From Pezicula radicicola (Eukaryota > Ascomycota > Leotiomycetes > Helotiales > Dermateaceae): DNA of 64,000 nucleotides. Below, piece by piece: positions 55,968 through 64,000 of the stretch (its first letter is position 1; each line of letters opens with the position of its first letter). The stretch lies in NCBI GenBank assembly GCA_003008705.1, contig PDUO01000002.1, positions 18,898 through 82,897 on the forward strand. Reading direction: 5' to 3'. The notes below the pieces were generated by a model. That model worked only from the letters and a program-made list of their open reading frames with translations. It ran no database searches and had not been told where the DNA came from. A program made the position numbers and the translations under genes.

Positions 55968-57990
55968 TTAGCCGCCTGCAGGGGCTGTCATTCCAAATAG
56001 CCGTTCTCTCTTCATTGCTAATGCGCCTACAAGACCAATAGCACCTGCGGCTATGCTGATGATATATACCCTCGCAATAGCTTCTGTAATAGCTTCTGTT
56101 GCCAATACCCTAAGTTCCGGGCTTAAGGATTCGAAAACCATGCTCTGGGTGCCAGCGACAGCTGAGTGGATTTCCTCAGTAGTGAAACCTTGGCCATTTA
56201 AGACCTTCGTTAGGTTGTTAAAGGCGTAAGATTGGAAAACCTGGCCTGATATGAGTAAAGCAAGAAGTGTTCCTCCAACCTGGGAAATGTTGACGATTGA
56301 GATGGCCGAGTGTATGTCTACAGGAGGGCCACCTTTCACAGCGATTTTGACTCCAGCTATAGCATAGGCAGCTTGGAAAGTGAGCCCAGAACCAATAGCA
56401 AGCAGGATAGAAAACCCGTAGATATTAGCTGCCGGCGTGGTAATAGTAACGGTATGCATAAGGGCGCCACCGATAGTCATGAAGATCCCAGACGCTAGGT
56501 ACATTGGAGAGCTAAAGAATATCAGGATCTGTATATGGAGAAATTGTTAAGGGCGATAAGAAACAGGCTTACTAGAATCTGACTCTGGGCAGAGAAAAGC
56601 CGCCAGTGATATTGAAGAAGATCAGGACGAGTATGAAGGGTAGGAGACGTATGGCAGCCTCAATTGATGTGTCGCCATGGACAAACTGAAAGTAAATCGG
56701 GATGTAATAAAGCGGAACATAAATATTTGTTACGGTTGCTACAGTCTCCAAATTTAGTAGCAGTTGACTTCTGGATTTCAAGATGTGGCCTGGGGGGAAC
56801 ATTCTCGTCTTCATCAAGATGGAAAACTTCTGTTGCAAGATTGTGAGTACCATAGCTGCACCGAAAACGACGAATGTAGCAATTGTTCGACCATCCTTCC
56901 ATTCCCAGCGACTGCCAGCAAATGTAAGAACCAGCGTAAAGGCAACCAATGTACCAGAGCTGAGTGTAAATCCAACCCAGTCCATATTCATAAGCTTGGT
57001 GTACCATTTCATTTCGTTGCTGTGGAGTGCGGGCCTCATCGAAGGAAGGTAGATGATGTATACTGGAGCACAGATAGCTGCGATAACACTATTTTAGAAC
57101 GTTAGCAATACTTCCACACACAGCGAGATATTTTCCAGGGCTGTACTTACAGGTTAATGTAAAATGCCCATCTCCATGTCGCGCTACTCGTAGAAAAAGC
57201 ACCTCCTACGACTGGGCCTAAAATCGCACCAAGGCCCCAAACAAGACCAATACCAGCCATGTAACTACCCCGTTCTTTGTTGGTCGTACATGAAGAGAAG
57301 TAATTAAGAATGCTAAAAGGCATCGATTAGCAATATGCCGTGTACGAGGGACTTTGGAACTCGCCCAATATAAACACCAGATCCGCCCACTCCAGCAAAT
57401 ATTCGGCCAACAATAAGAGCGTTCATAGTAGGTGCTGCACCACAGAGAGCAGAGCCAACTTCGAATAGAATGAGACTAGCAATGAAAAGGCGCTTCATGT
57501 CGAATACTGAGTAGAAGGAAGCTCTGCATGCAAAGTGATTAGGAACTATACACCGAGTTGATTTGAGTCTAGCTTACGCAGGGAGAATAGCACAAATAGA
57601 TCCAAGGGGGAATCCAGTGCCAATCCAGGTAAGTTGTTCGATATGGCCGAGTGTCTCTACTGCAGCCGTTTGAATATCAGCGGCAATTGTTGTGTCGAGG
57701 CCATAGATGAGCGCTCCAACATAGAGTGAAATGCAAACAAGGAGCCACTATATCAACAATTAGTTTCAAAATTAAGGAAGACCTGTTGGGAAAGCACTTA
57801 CCTTGAAGCCGTGAATTGTTCTGGCACTGTTATCCTGTTCTTTGCTATTACCAGCCTCCGCAGCAGGTTCTGGTAGAGATTCTTCCAGGGTACCTCTTTG
57901 CAGCTCGTCACAGGAAGTTTGCAGGGTGTTGCAGAGAGTTAGTGAGCCAGGCGTTGCTAGAGTCTTCTCAAGATCAGTCTCGTCGCCCAT
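55968..57990 (-). CDS. MFS transporter, DHA2-type (14-TM) efflux pump
   Basis: Major facilitator of about 560 aa in several exons, probably plasma-membrane drug/H+ or metabolite efflux. The start at 57990 (MGDETDLEKTLATPGSLTLC) gives a hydrophilic 70-residue N-terminus. Then come LYVGALIYGLDTTIAADIQ, IGTGFPLGSICAILP, and the motif-A region leading to FEVGSALCGAAPTMNALIVG. GRIFAGVGGSGVYIG follows, then GIGLVWGLGAILGPVVGG (motif C type), AFYINL, MDWVGFTLSSGTLVAF, LLPFILVLIFFNITGG, and a last exon with AIGSGLTFQAAYAI and ISQVGGTLLALLISGQVF. It ends at 55968. The motif C glycine/proline pattern places it with antiporters. It lies about 35 kb from the PKS, so a link to that cluster is unproven. 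Confidence 0.9.
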
Positions 57991-58491
57991 TTCGAAGATT
58001 TGTCGTTCGCAAGCAATATCTAGATGCGGAGTATCTAGTCACAGGGTAGGCTGACGAGAAATCAAAAGATGTCGAGCTGAATAACTGAATGTTTTCAAAG
58101 AAGCAATTGTTAATAAGTAATATGAAAGGCTACTTTGCACAAAGACGGTAGGGAATTAATGTAGGACTTCGAAGCAGTAAGAAAGCAACACTCAGTGGAA
58201 ATACCGAAGCACACATTTTCATACTTGTACGAATGAAAATGACGGCCCATTTCAGCTGTATCTTACAAACAATGGCGGACTTCATGTTACAGACCACGGC
58301 GGACTTTATGTTACAAATCAAGGGATTTTGATATGTTTACAAAGCAGAGAGGTGCACTATTCTCGTTTAGTTTGTGGGTCGTCCCGAATTTTCGGAGAAG
58401 TTCTCCTCGCTCGCTAATTGGGTTCTATGCCAACAAGTCCATATCCAAGGTATCTAGGAGATTATTGAGCTTTGTGGCTGTACTTTATGTC
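57991..58491. other. Intergenic, upstream of the MFS pump
   Basis: Promoter side of the MFS gene and 3' end of the lyase gene. Around 58255-58320 two near-identical 20-25 bp segments (rich in GGCGGAC.TTATGTTACA) occur in tandem. No gene. Confidence 0.45.
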
Positions 58492-60066
58492 CTAGAATGA
58501 TTCAGTATCAATATTATCAGACCCGACAGGATTGAAATACTCATTTGCGTTACCAAGTCCATCTGGCCCAAGTGTTCCTCCACCCCAGATGGTTCTCTGG
58601 TCATCATTCTCATAGGCTCCTGGCGCATCATAAGACCAGATCAAATCTCCCCAGCTAGGCTGATCGTTAATTGTCTGGTGTCCCTCACCACCGCCGGCAG
58701 CGGCATCATATATCTTCTTCGCTTGTGTTATCCATGGTGCAGTCACACCTCTCTTGATGACATATTGATAGTACCCGATATCCCATATCGGCCCTGTGAG
58801 CTTCCCATTCACTATACCAACCCCACGGTTGATTCTCGAAATTTCAGACCACGGTCCATTAATCAGTACGGCTTCGCAACGGTAGAACTTTCGATCAAAT
58901 GGTACATCATTCCCGAGGTTGTACTGTGCTGCGTATTCGTATCCTTTTAGAAGCAAATTGTCGCCTAGGCCGTATAAGTCTCCTCCTTGTGACTGAACGG
59001 TACGTGCTGCTTGTGCTGTCCAAGAGAGTGCTGAAATAGCATGCCCTTGATCTCGTCCAGATTCCGAAGATTGGCCAGTTGCAGGATCTATATTGCCATA
59101 TATACCAGCGCAAGGATCATTGATGAAGGAATTGAGAGCATAGTTGTACTATTCCAACAGGGGTGAGTTTTCAAGTGAAATGGGAAGAAGGGTGGAGAAT
59201 ACTCACCATACTGACATCATCCAGGTAAACTGAAAAATCAAGAAGTGCCTTAATGCTGATCATTCCGTAATTTGCTTGACCAATAATAATAGACTGCCTT
59301 GCGAAAAGCCAGTATAATTGATTGGAAAATCCTGATCCACCAGACCATTTTGCCCCTGCCTCTGTCCAGTTACCCTCCCAGCGAATAATCTCAGCCGCGT
59401 TTGCAAACATAGAGCCATCTAGGCCAACCAGGAGTGAGGTATCGGTTCCAACAATATTAGTGAGATTCGTGCCCCAAGCATCGAGAATGGTTGTAGATCT
59501 GGTCCAATGGGCTTGATCTTTCGTGATGTACCCTTTTCAAGTATTAGTCTGAAGCCTTGCGTCTAGGTTGTTTTTGACCAACACATCAAAGCATTCTGCC
59601 AAGCTGCCCTAACATCACTGGTGAAAGAAGTGTAGTTGGAACAAGCCCCTCGGCAAATGACTGACTTGGGACCTTGCATAATGTACTGTGCACAATTTAG
59701 TTAGTTCTTCCTTAAACTTACTCATTGACAGAACTTACTGAGGATGATGAATACGAATCGTTGCTGAATGCAGCATATGCGGTCTTCCATGGATCTACAC
59801 CAGCTAGCACATTGGTTCTAATCCGCTCCAAATCGTCGTGTGTATGCCACAATCCTGGATGTACAAATTCTCCAACCCTTATCTTGCCATACAAGACACC
59901 ATTTGAAATAGGTATTGGGCCATTGAGGTTTGGAACATTGCTGACAGTAGCAGCAACAGTGCGAAGAATGCTAGCAAGCAGAATACAAAACTGAAAAGTC
60001 TACTCAGGGATAATATTAGTTCTGCAAATATCCCTTAGGGTTCTTTACTTGGTAGCCAACCTTCAT
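58492..60066 (-). CDS. Secreted alginate-lyase-family polysaccharide lyase
   Basis: Secreted protein of about 420 aa with the alginate lyase superfamily fold (PF05426 type, alpha/alpha toroid). The start at 60066 (MKVGYQ) splices over about 55 bp to FCILLASILRTVAA, together a good signal peptide. Blocks in order: PGLWHTHDDLERIRTNVLAG, ACSNYTSFTSDVRAAWQNAL, ITKDQAHWTRSTTILDAWG, SMFANAAEIIRWEGNWTEAG, LYWLFARQSIIIGQANYG, ESGRDQGHAISALSW, then GYEYAAQYNLGNDVPFD and PSWGDLIWSYDAPGAYEND. The N-rich and DQGH motifs are typical of this family. Ascomycete members may act on other uronic-acid polymers, so the substrate is uncertain. It lies between two transporters on the same strand, which may form a carbohydrate/organic-anion uptake group. 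Confidence 0.85.
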
Positions 60067-60821
60067 TTTAAGACCAAGTTTGTATCATAAAATAATGAGT
60101 AACTACTTGTCTTCTAAGAGCGCATGTATATTTACGTCTGTAGCGGAATCTTCTTTCAGGTCCTTTTAGGGGTATAAAAGTTGTTATTACTAGAGTCTAG
60201 ATCTTTGCTTTTTGCTGCAATATTATGCTATCTTGTAATGCGGGGTTCTGTTCCGGGGCTCTGCTCCTACTTGTCCCTGCATATTTAGGATCTGGAGAAA
60301 ACTCCGCCGGGAAATACTCCAGGATACACTTCAAAGCTGGTCTAGCATTCCGGTTATAGTAAATTCGGGGTAGCAGGTACGAAATATTAACTTCTCTCGT
60401 ACGGAATATGTACCGGTCCGTTCCGCATTAAGCCCACGTGCAATTGTCTAGAATCCGTTGTTGCGCATTAGAATAATACATTTGTACACGCAATCTTGTT
60501 TGCGGCTCAATTGATGCCCCTTTTGTACTGACGGGGCTATGCAGTGATATTCAACTTCGGGGAAGGAGCTACCGAGCCCGAAACTATGAGGATACTGATA
60601 ATCAACCTAGTATCTATCTGAATCGCACAATGAAAGTGGCGCAGTAGTGAACAAATGGCACATGTCATGTAATGCATGATAGTAGAAGTAGTTCTGATTT
60701 CCGTATTGAATTTGTTTAGATTAATACTTTCTCAAGAAAATACCACATAAATCACACTTCACAACTACTCTAGAGCCTTAGCCGGATAGCCTCAAGAAGA
60801 CCAATAACTCGTTACCTGAAT
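60067..60821. other. Intergenic between lyase and Dal5-type transporter
   Basis: About 750 bp, non-coding as far as can be seen. It holds the lyase promoter. Confidence 0.45.
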
Positions 60822-62997
60822 TCAGATGACATATCTGAACTCCGGATTTTCTTGATCAGTAAGGTCGTCGAATGCAAAAGAATGAGTAATCTTCTCATCA
60901 GCCGAATTGCTCGTAGTAGCAACACCTCCGCTGAGTGCAGTGCGCTTTGCCTTGTTGCGGCGGACAAGCAGAATGCGTAGTATCGCTGAGAAAATATTAA
61001 AGAGAACATATAGACAAAAATGAGCTGTGAAGCCTTTCTTGTATCTGGGAGCATCTGAATTCTGGAATATTTGAGGCGCTGATTTATAGTTATCAGTAAC
61101 GGTCTCTAAGCTCTTCGCATTTATTGCTTACCGGCCATGTTTCCAGCTGCCCATGCTACAAAGGTTATTGTCAGCGTTGTCGCCTTTTTACTCTGACCGG
61201 CAGTATTTCTTGAGATGAGAGAGCATATCAAATTGCCCTCTGCGAGGTAGAATTGCGTGCAGTAGAAAGCTATGAGAAGTCCGACGCGTGTCTCATGCGT
61301 TGGCGGTATACAAAAGATGATTGCTGTTCCAACTATCGCCGGTAGAGTCCAGATCTTTGAGAATTATCAATATTTGAAACTAAAGTGTAGGTAAGGGACA
61401 ACTTACATGCATCACTAAAAGGGTTTGCTTGGTACTCTGAGCTAGCGCTGCACTGCCAACCATGACTGCAATGGTGACACCGCCTTGTGCTATGTTCAAG
61501 AGTTGAGTCTGAAGAGTATCGAAGCCGAATGATGCAATGATGATATTTGAAAAGACTCCCAGTCCACCAATAATTAAAGTAGATGTAAGTTGAAGCATTA
61601 CATAACACCTATAATGTTGTTTAGTGTTTCAGTAAGCCGAAAAGATCCGTATCGCTTACCATACTACAGGATCAACGACAGCTTCCAGCATTTGATACCG
61701 CTTGTATGTCTTATTTTGAATGCCTGTCTCGTTGACCCGAACTCGTTCGATCATCAATCTCTTTTGATCTTCGGAAAAGCACTTTGCTTTCATGGGGCTA
61801 TCTGGCAGCCACCAGCCAATGAAACATGCCCAAGCACATGTGGCACAGCCCAGAACGAGAAATAATAGTTGCCAGGAATAGATACTGTGGCCTACGTAGT
61901 GTGAAGCACCCCATGCAATGATCCCGCCAATCTGAATCACTGTCATGTTAGACCAGCCACTCATAATGGGAATTAAGAGATACATTTGGTACACTTATTG
62001 AGATGAACTTACCATGAGCTGAACGCCGGTCATACAATACCACAGTGAAGTGAGAACAGCTTGCTCGCGCTGCGTATACCACATCGTAGTCATGATAATG
62101 AAGGAAGGTTGTACACACGATTCGAAGATCCTAACTTCGATTTAATTATGCTTTCGAAATAGGGTAGCTGATTACTACTCACCCAAGTAGGAATCGCACG
62201 ACCATCAGAGCTGGAAAACTTTTTGCTGCAGCCGAACAGGCAATAACCTGATAATCTGTCTCAGTTTATTTTGTTTCCATAGAATTGGCAACATATATTC
62301 CACGTTTTCAGCAAAGATTTACTTACAACTCCCCAGCAGAAGACACTAATAAAGATCAGCAGAGCAGAAAATTTTCAGAGAAGGAGTAGTACTCACTTAA
62401 CCGCGATATACTTTGCCACGGGCAATTTCTGTAGCAGAAGGTTGGTTGGATATTCTCCGACCAGAACTGAAACTGTCAGCATATTTAGGGAGGCCCTGCT
62501 GGCAATGAGACTGACTTCCCATGTATAGAATAGTGCCCAGCCAAGAATACTGTTTGATATTAGTCTAATGCCTCACAAGTTATTTGTTGGTTTTTCGATC
62601 ATACATCATTTCCGACTAAATGAGCATCCTTCTTAATGCCCATGATTGAAGAGAACCCAAGAGTGCCTTTATCCAAAGACTGGCAGAAATAGGTCTATAC
62701 CGGTTCATATTAGTATACCAATTCAAAATTCAGCGATGGGAATATTTTGAAGCGTACCCCAAGCATGCATGCAAGGATCCTCTTATTGATTGTCCAGAAA
62801 AGCTTTTTGCTCGTTGCTTCATCAATCTGTGTAGCAGCATTTCCGACATAGATAGCAGTCTAGTTCCTAATTAGTACTGATCATAGATGAGAAGTCGGAG
62901 ATATAACCTCTTGATCAAAGTCTAAATGATGTTTAGGGACTGGCGCAGAAGGGGAAATTTGGTCCTGATGGATGACCTCAGAATCATCTTGACCCAT
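60822..62997 (-). CDS. MFS transporter, anion:cation symporter (Dal5/Tna1-like)
   Basis: Allantoate/nicotinate permease-type MFS protein of about 500 aa, broken into about ten short exons. The start at 62997 gives MGQDDSEVIHQDQISPSAPV. Then come TSKKLFWTINKRILACMLG, TYFCQSLDKGTLGFSSIMGI (the usual Dal5-family YxxQxLDK), VRFLLGIFESCVQPSFIIM, MTVIQIGGIIAWGASHYVGH, and the loop LPDSPMKAKCFSEDQKRLMI. The last exon ends DLTDQENPEFRYVI at 60822, a hallmark tail of this family. It probably imports a small organic anion at the plasma membrane. The substrate is unknown. Confidence 0.88.
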
Positions 62998-64000
62998 TGT
63001 TACGAAGAGAGAACGGGAGTAAATAAAACTATGAATATGCCTATGATCGCCCAGTTTAAAAGATGTGCTTGTTCTCGAGGTATTGCTCAGCAGTGACGAT
63101 TATCAGACTTAGTCCAGTTCTGATATGTTGTAAGTATATAGAAAAGTATATTTCGAGTCAAATCAATTCTTACACTTATCAAGGGATTGCGAGCTTCTCC
63201 ACGGGGAAATAGCCGGGATCAAAAATAGCCATGAGCAAACGTGGGGAATTGAAAGGGATCTTAGGCCAGAACTTGTCTTGTTGACTTTCATCGACTGACG
63301 GGGATTTCGTCAATAGAATCAGCTGAACGCCATTATGCAACGGCATAAAGTCCTTTAGTCTGACGAGGAATTGCATGACTCCTGAGACATAGTTTTGGTG
63401 TTGGTGATTCGTTTTTCTTCACGCCGGGGAGCATGCCGAAACTTCCCCCGGCCCCCGAGTTACTATCATTTGTGGGAATTCGATATCTTCTGACCTTATG
63501 CGCCAGCAACTGTAGGTCCATGAGAATGCGCTTGGCCCATCCGGAAAGAGCACCTCAACTGCATTTGGGACTACATACTACACAGAACTGTACAACAAAA
63601 ACGTATCACAGCTCTTCAACAGTAGGAGTAACCGAAGGGAGAGGGCATTCATCGGCTAGTAATTAAATCCCTTTCTTACCATTTGTTAACCCACCACTTG
63701 CTGTAGAACTTTATCTTCCCTTTCTTGGCTCTGACCTAACTTTGCACGACTAGGTTGTCCAAGGCGAATTATCAAAAGTTGCAGCATGACTTGACATCGT
63801 CCTTCTACCATATCCTCGCATCGTCTGATTTGATTTGGGACTTTGCCTAATATTAATGCTTGCTTGTCCCCAGCCACAGGTGACAGCCGCTCCTATGGCG
63901 CAGTAGCTTTCCTCTTCCGTTCATCCCCGCACTTCCCTGTATGCCCCACAACTCCCCCACGAGTCCTCTCCCGTAGCACTCTCTTTCCCCTGCATGATCT
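62998..64000. other. Window end, no confident gene
   Basis: Promoter side of the Dal5-type gene, then about 800 bp with short frames only. A minus-strand frame at 63179-63376 (MQFLVRLKDFMPLHNGVQLI) reads like protein but is short and matches no known family. It could be an exon of a gene not otherwise resolved here. Confidence 0.4.

Noticed and set aside
63179..63521. Two overlapping minus-strand frames near the window end
   Set aside because: Short, overlapping in different frames and without recognisable motifs.
1..64000. CRISPR arrays, bacterial operons, rRNA or tRNA genes
   Set aside because: Spliced fungal genes throughout, and no direct-repeat/spacer arrays were seen. I noticed no tRNA or rRNA by eye, though a tRNA scan would be needed to exclude small ones.

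Overview
The window looks like a chromosomal segment of a filamentous ascomycete (Pezizomycotina). The genes carry many short introns of about 50-80 bp with GT..AG borders. They belong to fungal families: a highly reducing polyketide synthase (HR-PKS), NLR-like NACHT/ankyrin proteins, GH76, an FLC/TRP protein, FRE and Dal5-type MFS. Several AT-rich islands nearly lack CA/TG dinucleotides and are full of TA, as expected after repeat-induced point mutation (RIP). Species cannot be decided from the sequence alone.

Layout. 1-2290 is a RIP-type AT-rich island with a 15-bp tandem repeat. 2868-21116 is a biosynthetic gene cluster: a cytochrome P450 (-), a dienoyl-CoA isomerase-like enzyme ending in AKL (+), a citrate/alkylcitrate synthase-like enzyme ending in SKL (+), an AusD-type SAM methyltransferase (-), an HR-PKS of about 2,600 aa (KS-AT-DH-cMT-ER-KR-ACP, +) and a class 3 lipase (-). 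21900-33900 is a degraded flank: a second AT-rich island, a 140-bp MITE-like element, a YCII-domain gene, an acyl-CoA synthetase pseudogene split by about 1.5 kb that holds an APH-like kinase ORF, and a 2-oxoglutarate/Fe(II) dioxygenase pseudogene with a short telomere-like tract.

35032-43730 holds a GPI-anchored GH76 mannosidase-like gene, an FLC/TRP membrane protein, a dead SNF2 helicase and an HSL-type esterase. 45280-49085 is an NLR-like gene (SesB-type hydrolase, NACHT, ankyrin) with an apparent frameshift and a late nonsense codon. 50374-53871 holds a permease relic and a divergent pair of ferric reductase and GPI-anchored DM13-domain protein. 54677-62997 carries a DUF5648-repeat protein, a 14-TM-type MFS pump, a secreted alginate-lyase-family protein and a Dal5-family transporter, all on the minus strand.

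How the cluster may work (inference). The HR-PKS would make a reduced, C-methylated chain. Two enzymes with peroxisomal PTS1 tails could act on its CoA ester: isomerisation of double bonds, and condensation with an oxo-acid such as oxaloacetate to give an alkylcitrate. The P450 would oxidise, and the methyltransferase, whose known relatives esterify carboxyl groups, could methylate a carboxylate. The ruined acyl-CoA synthetase and dioxygenase nearby may be former members. No transcription factor, alkylcitrate dehydratase or intact CoA ligase was recognised close to the PKS.
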